A stretch of DNA of 64,000 nucleotides from Brevipalpus yothersi. Lineage: Eukaryota > Arthropoda > Arachnida > Trombidiformes > Tenuipalpidae. The stretch covers positions 62,001 to 126,000 of the forward strand of contig QZCP01000668.1 in the NCBI GenBank assembly GCA_003956705.1, written 5' to 3'. The notes under the pieces are model-generated. The model did not search any database. It was not told the origin of the DNA and was given only the letters and a program-made list of their open reading frames with translations. This document shows positions 32,119-45,020 of the stretch, piece by piece. Both the position numbers and the translations under genes were made by a program. Position 1 is the stretch's first letter; the number at the start of each line of letters is the position of its first letter.

Positions 32119-35100
32119 ATCTGCATACCCTTAATACACATTCGCTTCGTCACTGTGTATATGTATGCTGATACGATCTTTTGGTGACTTCGTTGGAACG
32201 AAGCAACAAATAATCAAGACAAATAAGTAAATCGAAATGCATATCTCGTGTATATATGCATATGTGTATGTGTGTAGGTGTTGGAGAGTAGCGTGTATGT
32301 ATCACATAATAGTGTGTAAAATCTAGCAAAAATTTATTCAAAATTTTGATAATCAAATGGATGGTATTGAAGATAGAGATATTATTTAAATGATAAATAT
32401 CCATACACACATTTATGTGTGATCCAAATGATCTTGAAAATTTCTATACTGATGGTGAGGTAACAAATGAAATGGTTAAATGTTGATGAATCATAGTGAA
32501 CGAAAGCCAGTAATCTAATGACTTTTCTTCACATTCTTGCTTTCATTATTAAATTTATATCTCTCCCTCGATCACAATCGACATCAATTCATTCAAAGTG
32601 GTCCAATTTTATCTCTCTTTTCTTCATGGTCCACATGTATTTGTAGTCTTGTGTATGTATGAGTGTATGTAGGCTGAATAATAATAAATGAGTAAGAGAG
32701 AGAGAGAGAGAGAGAAAGAAAAAGATACCTCCTCCTCCCCATCAGAATATTTTTTCATGAAAACCTTTGGTTTGGTCAGTCTCATTTTGTTCACTTTACG
32801 AGAGAAATATTTTTTTCAATGTTGATTGCTTTTGTTGAACACGCACGACAATTTAGGGAAGAAGAAGAGAAAAAAAAGGTATCCGCCATACAAGGTGCTA
32901 AAAATTGGATGAATGAATTCCAATAAAATTCTAATAAAATCTGGATACAAAATATTTCCATTCATAACGGTACACCTGGAAAAATTTTTCTCCTAAGAAT
33001 AAGCCACTCCCATCAGATAGACCTTAATACACACATAGCATTATCATCATGTTATTACAGTACATTAGAGGAGCTTAGTTTATATTCATCTTTTTTATTT
33101 ATCATTTTATTTTTCAATTATACAATTTTTAATCACTCTCTTTCTCAATGTTGATGAGATTGTTTTGTTGTTTGAATTAGATAGAAAGAGAAAGAGAGAC
33201 AGAAAAACGCAAAATGAGTAAGTACAGTAAGCAAAAAGAAGAGAAGAAAAAGTGAAAGTTGTAGGAAGAAGAAGAAGAAAAAAAAGAACATTTTTCAGAA
33301 TATGTACATGTTAAAAGAAATTTTTTATCCATCTATTAAAAATGCTTGTCCAAAATTACAAGAATTATTCTCTCTCTCTCTATCCATTAATGATGGTCTT
33401 TGTATGTATGTTCAAGTGTGTTTCTGGCCATAAGTGATCTGACCTTATCCATGAGATATCTTTCTCTCTCTCTTAATCGGTGTTCATAGAGAGATTGAGA
33501 TTGAGAAATGCGGCAAAACGGGTTCGCCTATTAGCACGCCTTTGTTTTTTTTCATTCTGTACACTCATTTTTAATTTTATCCGGTTTTATTTCATGGCTT
33601 AACCATCATTTTGCTCACTTGTACCGTTAAATCTGGTTTCCCCAATCTAAATCATGAGTATCTCAGGATCGGCAATCATTTTTTATTCTCTTCTTCTTAT
33701 TTTTCACTTTCTTTCTCTCTCTCTCTCTCTTTCTTCCAGGTCTGGGCGTCTAGCATTGGATTTGAAGATCATGTAACGTCATTTACATGCATACATACAT
33801 GGAATTCAATGGCAATGGCTTCCTGCTTCCTAGAGATAGAGAGAAAGGGTTTCGAATTATCGCCATTAGGAAATATCTGTGTGAGAGAAAATGGTGATGG
33901 GAAGAGAGGGATCCAGAATTTTCCGTTATCGATACCACCCAACAACGATGGGTTGCTTCATTTCTACATCACTATCTTTCTCTATCTATGGGATATGCGG
34001 AAGATAACGGTACAAAATAATCAGAACCATTATCTATTTTGTCTGATGGACTTGAGAGTCTGCAATCACGTCAGTGCATTTCGTTCTCTCTCTTCTTCGA
34101 GAAATGTTTGCTCGTCTGACTAACTTTTTGGGAGAGACTTCAAACTTAAATGCAATCAGATTGAACGATCGAGTTAAGGTGTATATCGAGAGAAAGTGAA
34201 AGTTTCAATCGTTTTCTGGTGTAAATTGATGAAATACACACACACACACACATACACACTCGAACATCGCTATCAATGGAAATTCTTTTGATTCTCACAC
34301 ACGATAGAAGCATAAGGAACTGGCCAAATGGTATCGATTAAAAGTGGCAAGTAATGATAATTAATCTGAATATCTCCTTTTATTTGGATGAAATGAATCA
34401 TGCATGAGAAAGAGAAAAATTTACACTTGAAAGTAGGTTGATCGAAAGTATAAGTAAGTAAGAGAGAGAGAGAGAGAGAGAGAGCAAAAAAGAAGGTGAA
34501 AAAGAGAGATGCCTTCGCTTTTTTGCTCTATCTATCTGTTCAATTGATATCCATTAGGTAGTGTAAATTTTCATGCAAAAATTTTTCTCTATCCTTTCTC
34601 TTTCTAGCAAATAGCAAATAGTATATAGCAAATACAGTCTGTCTTCAATCATTTTCCAAGCGCACCCATGCAACCTGAGGGAGGAAAGATTAATCGATTT
34701 GGATTAGATACAGAATGTGAATTGTATAGGGCTGATAGAAACTTTTTTTGGTGGATCAAAAGGTGTCAAAATTGTATAGGCTCATGTAATACGATAGTGT
34801 GTATAATAGTGTATCCGATGTCGAGTGAGTACACTTCAACACAGTTACAGATTTTTAAAAAAATTACAATCTTCTCCCTCTCTTTTTACGAGATTTCTTG
34901 GGGAGTTGTCAATGATAAATCATTTCCATCCTGAAATTCTGCATTCTTTTCCATTTCATAAGATATTTTTCTCTTTCTACCCTAAATATAACACACCTTT
35001 CCGATAATTATAGAGGAAGAGAGAGAGAGAGAGAGAGAGAAAATATTGTCAGATATTTTTTATCCTGCTCATATAATCTATTATCTTTCGGAGTTGATCT

Positions 35101-36397
35101 GTATTCGAATGAACTTATTTATGTATATATATTTTGAGGAAATGTTTCACTGATTTCATGGACAAAGTTTTAAGGAGTCATTTATTGATAACAACAAACG
35201 AGTGAGAATGAGTAGGATAAGCCAAGGATTAGCACGGGTTTTATCAAGATAATTTTCGAGATAATTCCAAGATGAACATCGATCAATCAAAAAGACACAT
35301 GTCGGCGCTAACAAGTGTGTCATCCAAAACAAGATGCACACAAATACACATCCGCCGAAATACAGTCATAAAGCTGCATATTTAAAGCATAATGAAAGGT
35401 GTATATAAATTATTTGGGTAATGAAGCTACCCTCTAATAGCTAATTACCATCATCCCATCTTATTTCTATTACATTTCATGCTAATCGATACGCACTCAC
35501 ATTCAGATTATTTTCATTCCAAAAATTCCATTTTTTTTTCTCTCTCTCTCTCACTCACAAAAATCACTATCTTATGCACATCTTATGCAAACACCTTTGA
35601 ATTTGGGTGTATTCAAAAAAGTCCAAAATTCTTCCTCCTCCAAGAGATATTTAGCAACGTTTTACCTCCATTCCACTTGCTTGCCTTAGATTTTTTTTAC
35701 TCCACACTACTACTACTACTACTAACTTACTTCTTGATTCTTGATCTGCAATTTGCCTTGATAACTAACTTTTTCTCTCTCTCTTATACATATATTCAAT
35801 CCAAATCGTACGATTGTGAATACATACGATTTTATGGAAGTTTTTCTGCCCCTTATCAAAGTGTCATTACGGAGGAGGAGGAGAGGAGAGGGAGTAAGGA
35901 GGAGGAAGATGTAGAGAGAGAGAGAGAGAGAGAGAGGTATCACTTTTCATTATTCAAGAAGGCTACATGAACTTGACCACCCAGCAACTAAATATCAGCA
36001 GCAGTTGTAGTGAATCAGCCGATGATAAAAACATGGTAGTAGCTGCCTTGCTTGATCAATCACGATTTATCTACATCATCTTGTTCATATTGACTACTCA
36101 ATACATACAAACACATATATATACACTATCATGCTGGCTATCCACATACACACTCTTGAACACACTCATCGCAACAATCATCCGATCGGGCAGCAATTAG
36201 TTAAAAACCGAATCAGTTCAAATGGGTGAGAATCAAGAACGATGATCGATTTCAAGTTCGATGTAAAAGTATGTGCGAGTGCACGTATACTCTCTCTCCC
36301 GCTCTTTTCCTCCCAATAAACACTTTGTGGGCTGTGAAACAATTTTTCCAATTCCATAAACAAAAATTCGAGGCCCCCAAATCAGATATGATCTCAA

Positions 36398-36402
<5 letters not shown>

Positions 36403-36449
<47 letters not shown>
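36403..36449. repeat. (CT)n microsatellite
   Basis: About 23 CT units in the gene-poor region. Confidence 0.95.
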
Positions 36450-36452
<3 letters not shown>

Positions 36453-38225
36453 CACTTGAGGATGTTGAGTGTGAAGTCCGAAAATGAAAAGTGAAAAGTA
36501 GTGAGAAAAAGAAAGAGAAAGAGATAAAAATTCATTAAGTTCATCAGGTTATTGCGTCACTTTTTTTGGGCAATTTTGACAGAATCATCTCTCTCTCACA
36601 CCTTGTAACGAGTTAAAATTTTTCAATTGCCAATTTAGAGTAAAAATTTGCACTGGGAATCCAGAAGCCATGAAATTGTATTGAAACAAGAATAGTTTAC
36701 GCAATTTTTATACATCGAGAATCGGTATTCACTCTTGAAGTACAGCTGGAATGAGAATCGTATTGATGCAATTCAGCACAATTTCACCGGCATCGAACAT
36801 CGAACTGGTATGTATATATATGTTTGAGTGTTATTTGGTTGGACACAAATTAGCTACTACTTTTTCATGCTCAATGTGATTGAGGCAAGATGTGATGATG
36901 AGTAGACTGGACCGATAAAAAAGGTTCTCCCCCAAAACATGTACTGAATGATGAGTTGATTTGAGATGAGATGAAATTGAGTTTCTGTTTGGTTGAAAAA
37001 ATTTTTTCACTCTTTTTTAAAGATGAGTGAATACACAATCTCATACTTTGTTGCATTTCCAATTGTTTTTTAAACCGTAAATTATTGGCTTACCTTTAAT
37101 GTGTATACCCACTAAACAAACAGTTTCATAATGAGCGCATATATTTTACATTCTCATTTTTTTCAATTCTTTTTTTTTACTCTTTTTCTCTCTCATCATC
37201 TCATGAAGAGCGATGAAAATTGCTTTAAACTTATATCCCCAAATCATTCATACATTCAACCCCATCTTCTTCTCATCTTTCCATCTTGTCATGCAGCTAG
37301 TTTGATAACGAATTTTTCATCTCTCTCTATTCCAAAATACCACCTCAGGCTTTGATGGTTGACCACTCGAGCGGATATTTATGATAAAATCGAAAGCAAA
37401 TCGAGTGAAATAGGAAAAGTAAAAGAGAAAACAAGACAAAGTTTGTTAATTGTTACTCCAATAAGTTCGATTGAATCTTCAATCAAATCTGATAAAAAGA
37501 TGATGATTTGAAGAGAGAGAGAATCTTGAAATTTAATCTTTTTTCGTTTAGCTTGATGAAAAAGAGGGAAAGAGAGAGAAAGAGGAAAATCTTTGTTCAT
37601 TTTTCTTATTTCAACAAGTAGCATCAGTCATCTTAATCATGTTTATCATCTCTTGTCTTCTTCCTTGAGATGCTCTACATTTGTCTTACTCCTCCATCTT
37701 CTATTTCATCTCTTTCCGCCTCTTCACTTTTTTCCCTTTCATCTTCTTTTCCTGATCTCAAAATCAGCACGATCGTTCACATCCACATGTATGAATATCA
37801 ATTTAATTGCTGGGAAGCCGACAAAGTTTAAAAAGAATCGCATATAAATATTGATATTCAAACCATTTCACAAATAAAATTATCGCTCGCTCTCCATCCT
37901 TTTCATCCTCCCTCTCCTCCTCCTCATCCCTCCCCTTTCTCTCAAACAGTGTTATGTTGATTTGCATTTCTTCTTTTTCTTTTGCTTCTTCTTCTTCTTC
38001 TTCTTCGTTGGAAAAGAGCATTGAGAGAGAGGAGAAAAAAACGAAGGAGAAGTATTCATAAATGGATCATAAATAATAAGAATAATTACATCTTCTCAGC
38101 ATTGATCTAGCAAAGTTCACACGCTTGATGTAACCAAAAAGTAAGAAAAGACCTGTCATCAAGTTACTAAAACATCTAAATTGAAGGCAAGAATGTTTTT
38201 AAATGAAATACACTTTCCAAGACGG

Positions 38226-38228
<3 letters not shown>

Positions 38229-38290
<62 letters not shown>
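38229..38290. repeat. (CT)n microsatellite
   Basis: About 31 CT units, 160 bp left of the perfect hairpin at 38452-38487. Confidence 0.95.
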
Positions 38291-38292
<2 letters not shown>

Positions 38293-38451
38293 TCCATTCG
38301 AATTCTTTCATGATAAAGATAGATGAAAATGGGAAATTTTGGGAACAAAAAAACTAACAACTTTCTCATCTCACCACAAATGTGTGTGATGATGTTGGGA
38401 ATTGTTCACTACAATTGAGCAAACTAGTGGACATGTTTCCCAAGACAATGA

Positions 38452-38487
38452 GTTTCACTTTTGAGATCACTTTCTCAAAAGTGAAAC
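38452..38487. repeat. Perfect 15-bp inverted repeat with 6-nt loop
   Basis: Arm GTTTCACTTTTGAGA (38452-38466), loop TCACTT, then the exact reverse complement (38473-38487). Pairing stops abruptly at both ends. It could be an RNA hairpin, a protein-binding palindrome or a remnant of a small inverted-repeat element; the sequence does not decide. No terminal duplication was noted next to it. Confidence 0.8.
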
Positions 38488-39880
38488 ATTCGAGGAGAGG
38501 AAAAGTAAAGTCAAGATTAATTTTTTCATTGATTGATTTCATTGATGGTGGTCCCAACCATACCACTTGTTGATCACTATATATGATGAATGAGATTTTA
38601 CCGTTGATTGCTGCCTTGTATACACTGATAGCTACATGCATTGTTGCTGAAAGGATAATGGTCAATCTTTTATGATTTATATTTATATATATACCCTTAA
38701 CACAAATATGTTGCTGGACATGGATCAAAACAGTTACTCAATCATACAGAGACACAGATTGTATTTGAATCTATCAATTTTCATGCTAGTGTCAAAATAG
38801 TTAATGTACATTAACTTCGGAGCGGTAAAAGAAGTTATATTCTCTCTCTCCATCTCATGATATAGTTATCAAGTCGAAGTCAGTCTTCATGAGCATTCAT
38901 AATTCTCTGAAATTGATTCTCAGCATGGATCCTTATTCATTTGGAAGGGTGATTCATTGATTGTGGAGTGATCATAAATCACTTCACCAATCACTAGGGT
39001 TTCTCAAAACTGGGTGATTCGTGATTAGAGTGATAAAATCCAAAGCTCTCAGATGGCTAGGCGAATCAAACCGCTAATTGACGAACTTTATGGACATCAA
39101 TCTTGCTCCAAAATAAACAAGAGTATCTTTTTTGCCTGAAATTTGAGCTTACCATCTAGAATCAATTTAACTTTGACTTATTTCAACAAAGAAAATAAGT
39201 AAGTTTATGATTGAGAACCTTTCCTACTGACCATTAAAAACTTGCATAGTTTTCAACAGTGAAAGCAGCCACTTTTATCCTGAGTTTGATTGAAATAGCT
39301 ATCTGATGTAACGGTAAATACAATGTATGTATGCATAATGGAAAGTTTATTTTACATACACACACACAGCTACAGATTAGTATCGAATGGAAATCTGAAC
39401 TTGTGACATAGTCATTGATCATTTTCGCGTAATTAATAGTAAACAAGAAAACATTATTATGAATAAAAAGAAGAAGATATGTAATCACTTGAAGAATTCG
39501 ATTTCAATGAACCAATTGATGGCAAAAGAATTCCTCTTTCCTTTCAGCTCTGGACTTGGACTGAAGATATTATCGGCAAAATACCACGTACACTCTATCT
39601 GTTCAAATCGAATTCTTTCTAATCAAATCGATGATTCAGCCAAGTGATAAAAGAGAGAGAAAGAAAAACACGCTATTCTCATCATTCACACCAAATTAAA
39701 ATCTAAATACATTCCTATCTGTCGATCAATGTTCACCGTTGATTCATCTGTTTCGCATTCCATATCTTGACATATTTTTCTTTCTTCTTCTTCCAATCAG
39801 GTAACATTGGCTGGATTGATTAAATCCTTCATTGGTGAGAAAGTGAAACCCACTTTCACCCTGACCGCGAAAAGTTAGAT

Positions 39881-39913
<33 letters not shown>

Positions 39914-42117
39914 TATTTTTCCCCAATCAAACTTGATCCATCTTATTTGTCAGATTGATTTGGCTGATCAGGAATGAAAAAAGAAAGATGTTTCTCGCTC
40001 CTTGATTGCCTCTCCTACATCAGTCACCAGAATTTTTTCTATCACTTTCTATCTCACCATGGGCGAGCGTAGGATAATCGATAGTCCAATAGCTGATTTG
40101 AATGAGAGGGGAGAAGAGAAAAAAATGTTAAATATTCACGGTTCCTCCTCGCATTGCAGATTGATTGATTCGAATTGAGTAACTTTCCGTTGTGCTTTTC
40201 TTGTTTCTCTTTTCATATTTCGATAGTATTTTCACTATCTCTCTCTCTCTCTCTCTCTTTTCAAAAATGAGTGAGTAACGGGAATAATAAATAATAAAAA
40301 CAGAGCATGAAAAAGTCATTCGGATTAGTATCTGCACACCTTCGATAAAATAGTGAGACTTTGTAACGATTATTTTCCATGTTGAACACCTTCATGAGTA
40401 ATTAGCAATCACAAATTCCAGATCAAGTGGACTTCATTATCATGATATCTAGAGTCTGAGCATACATTAATGGACTACGAAAGGAATTTCAAGAACTTGC
40501 ATATGTATCAGCTCATGGATTTGCATAGTCTTCCCTCTCTTCCTCTCCATCTTTTTCCACTTCTTGTCCCACTAACAGGAAGAAGTGATTACCTTTTTTA
40601 GCTTATCAGTACATGTATCAGATGTCAAGATTTGAATGTGAGTGTATTTTTAATCAAATTAAGAGGTGTATTATGCATATATAAGTTGCTCACTCATGAT
40701 GATGTGAAAAGTAAGCGAAGAATGTGATTTGTATTCACAACCATGTCCAGTAGGTATCTATCTATCATTGGCTAATATATACAATATTTTTGGGTCATTT
40801 TTTTCCACAACTCGACTCGTGAGAAAAAATTTTTTGGCTCACAAATTTTTATTGTTTTTATTTTAGCAAAAAGTTTGTGAAAAAAAATCAAGCCTACATG
40901 ATAACTGTTTCCTAGAATTTTTTTGTTTTCATAATCTGTCTGTCACTGTCTTCAATGGCTCATGGTTGATGGGAAAAAGATTGATCAGATACATACATAC
41001 CCTAAATGTACTTATTTATGAGTGAAGAAAGAATTAAAATGAGTGCAAAAGTCCAAAATTTTGTGATTTAATCGGAAAAAAAGGAAGCTCATTATCATTT
41101 GGTTGAAAAATGAACATTTACTTTCAAAGATTATTCCATAAGGATGTTGTCGAATGTAGAATATTGTGTTTCTAGATCAGAATTGAAAGGAAGGATTTTA
41201 TGTACTCTTGGTGCTGGAATACAATGACCACAGAATCAATGTCCATTTCTTGGAAGGACAGTTAATCTAATAACCCAGTCCAGTTGTTGTTGTTGTTGTT
41301 GTTGTTGGGAATTCCGGAATCTTTTTCGAAATAGTACAGATAGTATGATAAAATTCTGTTCAGGGTAAAATAATTGAGGATGGATAGGAAATCAAAAGCT
41401 TGATCAAATTGTGATGAAAAATGAGAGTTTAACGAGTTTTTAATGGCTCGCAAAGACAGACATCAAGTGAATCAAATGAATTGGAACTATTAGAATAGAT
41501 TGATAAATGAAAGTTTCTTGGTCAAAGAGAGAGAGAGAGAAAGAGAGAGAGAGGAAGATAGTCCTCCGCAAATATGAATGAATTATCATGCCATGTAAGA
41601 GTTTAAAACTGTGTTAGATGGGAAAAAATGAAAGAAAGGCGTTAAAATAGAATCGTATCGAAGAAATAACTTGAGGCTAATCTGTCTTGTTACATATGCA
41701 AAATCTTCGAAATTTATCTTACCCAATAATCAATCTGGAACTGTCAAATCTGAACATTAATTTCGATCCAAATACGAATTATTTTTTTTCTTCTTCTTCT
41801 TTCCAATACCTCTCACTTCCACTCTCTCTCTCCAACTCCAACTCCAACACAATTCTGGCAGCATATTTTTGCATATATATCTGAAAAATTCATCGAAGGT
41901 TTCCCAAAAAAAAAAATCTCCCAAACTAATCAGAGCGTTTCAATCGAGAGTGAGAGAGTCCGTCATGAGAGAGAAAGAGAGAGAATATATATCGATGGGG
42001 GTGTTCAAGCTCACTTATATCCCTTCCTCCCCCTCACCTCTAATCCAACCCTTGCTCTACCGAAAAAAAAATTTGGTTCCAATTTTACTATCCCCATTTT
42101 CCTCTACTACTATTACT

Positions 42118-42118
<1 letters not shown>

Positions 42119-42176
<58 letters not shown>
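42119..42176. repeat. (CT)n microsatellite upstream of the peroxidase
   Basis: About 29 CT units, followed by further CT-rich blocks (42594-42660, 43001-43062) leading toward the peroxidase start at 43392. Confidence 0.95.
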
Positions 42177-42182
<6 letters not shown>

Positions 42183-43391
42183 CTCTCTTTCGGTTGCTCT
42201 CGCTTTCGGCACATTCGAAATATCGGATATTGTTCACAACTTATATAACAAACGGGGTATCCACCTTGATTCGAATAGCTATTCTCTCAATTCTGAACCT
42301 TTTCTTTCGTCTTCCTTTTGCATTGATCTTCCCTTGTCCATGTTTATCCGCCAGTAGTAAGGCAGCCTTGTGAGTTCCCGGTCAGCACGATGTATGCCCA
42401 CGATTAGTGTGAAAGAAGCTGAATGGTCAGCACGGTGCTAATGTGATATCCTTCTATGCAAACCCTGTGCATATTTTGTGTGTACCTTTCGGCACCTTTT
42501 CGCTGCTAATGTTGTGCATATGTAAATTCATCATAGCTGTGCATTAAGAACGCGTTCTCTTACAATTCAAATTCGTTCACTAAAAGTTCTAACTCTCTCT
42601 CTCTCTTTCTCTCTTCCTATCTCACTCATATACTCTCTCTCTCTCTCTCTCTCTCTCTCGAACTCCTTCGAAAGCCTTCATCATTTCATCGTGTGTCCAG
42701 CCTCAATTCATGATAGTGGCTCGATTTAAAGTGTTTGTCCACATTTAATTCTACCTTCGTTTTACTCCCCCTTCTTACTCTCTCTCACACACACATAAAC
42801 TCACTTTCTCTCTCTCTCATCATGATCCAAACAGATAATTATTATCATTATTATTATTATACTTGATTGTGATTGTGATCTGCGAGCTCAGCCTCCTTGT
42901 CTTAGATTCACTCGTGACCGCCCATCATCATCGCTGATCAACATCTAGCCGTATTTCTTGCAATCCATTGCCGTTGAGACCACTTCTTCATCCCTCTTAC
43001 TCTCTCTCTCTCTCTCTCTCTCTTTCTTTCGTTCTCTCTCTTTTTCTCTCTCTCTCTTTCTCATTCCTCGACGGCCGTCAACAGGTTAACACTGATCGAG
43101 TTAATGGATGAACCGTTATTCGTTTCTTTGAACGTCTCCCATTGCTCAGTAGCCACAACTGCCATCACAAGCCAAGTTTGTATCCATCGAGCAAGACGAT
43201 CAGGACACACAGACATTGGAACTATAAACCAAAAATTTTGTTACCAAAGTGCTTAATGTTGTGTATGTATGTGTATTAAGTGGAGAATACTATTTTCTCC
43301 TGGACTCAGCATCCCTTAAGTGACATATATACACACACATATATATATTTACTTAAAACCATTTGATCGTTATATGTTTCGTTAATTCACA

Positions 43392-44813
43392 ATGGAATCA
43401 TCATCAAACAGATACTGTTCCAAAATGTGTTCAATCAATCGATATTCCCAATCATATTTATGGATCACCACGTGTATCATCCAATTAACTTTTGTTGTTG
43501 TGTTTGCTTCATCACAATCGCTGCCATCAATTCCAGCATCCTCATCACCAGCATGCACTTTCGGTTCACTAATAAACTCCGCAGGCATGCCAGGATGTGG
43601 TCCTAATGGATTGCTCAACTCATCGGTAAGCTTTTTTTTCTCTCTCTCCTCACTTTTTGTCAATTGATGTTGTTGTGCTTTCCCTCAACCAAGGGCTTAT
43701 GTGAACAGTAGTAGTAGTAGTAGTAATAGTTAATGTCTGACATTCCACATTTCCGATGATCGACGAAATAGTTTTTTTCCCGCAACCAATCGCATTCTTT
43801 ATGCTTCTGGTGGCATTCCTGGTGCTTGACAGGAAAGCTCGCTTTCGTTACGACTTGCAAAATGTTCAATGTTTCTACCGAAAATTGTAATAAATTTTCT
43901 CTTTTTTTTGGGAAATTTTCGAGAGCCACTCTATTACTCTATTTTTCCTCTCTATCTCTATCTTTATCTATCTCTATCCATCTTTCTCCACATGATGTGA
44001 TACATTCAGCTATTGATGGAGCCAAACAAGAAGAAGATGAAGAAGAGGAAGAAGAAATTTTTCACTACCAACAACATGTGATTTGAACTGTATCAAAACA
44101 GGAAATCTACTGATTCAATTTTTACTCTATCATCATCTCTTTTGGTGGTCAGTTTGATGGAATATGTTGTTAGTTGATCCTTTCGATCATCTCTTGATTT
44201 TGAATAGCTGAAAAGTTAGTCGATTGTCGAATGTTAAAAAAATGCCCTTCCAGCATTCCATGCTCATGTGTGAGTTTGTGTCCGACATTCGCATCAGATA
44301 CAGAAAAGTTCATGTTGATTTAATTGAATAATCGAAGCTCAATCTTCGCTACACTTTTCCATCAGATGAATATGTTGATAGTCAGATGTTGGACCAGGAA
44401 TCGATCGATTCGTAGCTGATCAATATTATTTGTGTTAAGATTTTCACTGGAAAGATAGTTTCAATATGTAGTACAGCAGTAGTAGTAGTAGTTCTGAAAT
44501 GTACTGAAATGAACGCTAATCTGATAAGAAAACCAACTGACAAACGGTATCGATTGATTGTTGATTGATAGAATCTGCTTGTATATCTGACGAATTGTGA
44601 AAGGAAAAGTTCTTACAAAGTATAATCGAGAATAGAAAAAGGTGACGCTCTAGTCGTTGAACGGGTTCGTCAACCCAGAGTTAAGTAATTACGCAGATTA
44701 CAATCAAATTTTGTCGGAATCGGAATCTTGAATGTGATTGTTTTCTGCATAGTGTGGGTGCTGATGGGCTGAAGGTGGGAAAGAAAGCAGGTAAATCAGA
44801 ATAGATGGATGGA

Positions 44814-44846
<33 letters not shown>

Positions 44847-44970
44847 AGAGAGACATCGATAGGAATTGGCGAGTTGAGCCAGAAACTGATTGTTCCGTGC
44901 TTACAAGTGCATGAAGATCGACTAAAATCGATCGATGCTCATGCTTTATTGTAATGAAAAAGGCAATATT

Positions 44971-45020
<50 letters not shown>

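Larger units (their letters stand above)
29707..43391. other. 13.7-kb gene-poor, microsatellite-rich region
   Basis: No coding gene could be supported between cyclophilin and the peroxidase. It contains long GA/CT arrays (30471-30539, gap-flanking 31090-32115, 36403-36449, 38229-38290, 42119-42176), shorter ones throughout, a 915-bp gap, a perfect 15-bp hairpin (38452-38487), and strongly CT-rich sequence just before the peroxidase. Frames of 100-170 codons (33611-34123, 35479-35970, 38366-38728, 41869-42357) lack recognisable domains and are Ser/Leu/Phe-biased. Distal promoters or non-coding exons of the peroxidase may lie at its right end. Confidence 0.5.

Noticed and set aside
31047..32187. 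Reading frames of about 370 codons on both strands across the N gap
   Set aside because: They are CT/GA repeat translations joined through undetermined bases.
33611..34123. 170-codon plus-strand frame
   Set aside because: No recognisable domain, Ser/Phe-rich composition from a CT tract, no partner exon and no support for splicing.
35479..35970. 163-codon plus-strand frame
   Set aside because: Composition is driven by CT and GA tracts; no domain or homologue recognised.
38366..38728. 120-codon minus-strand frame over the hairpin
   Set aside because: No domain, and it spans a perfect inverted repeat. Chance frame length in AT-rich DNA is plausible.
41869..42357. 162-codon plus-strand frame upstream of the peroxidase
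   Set aside because: A (CT)n array supplies its long Ser-Leu run; flanks show no coding character.
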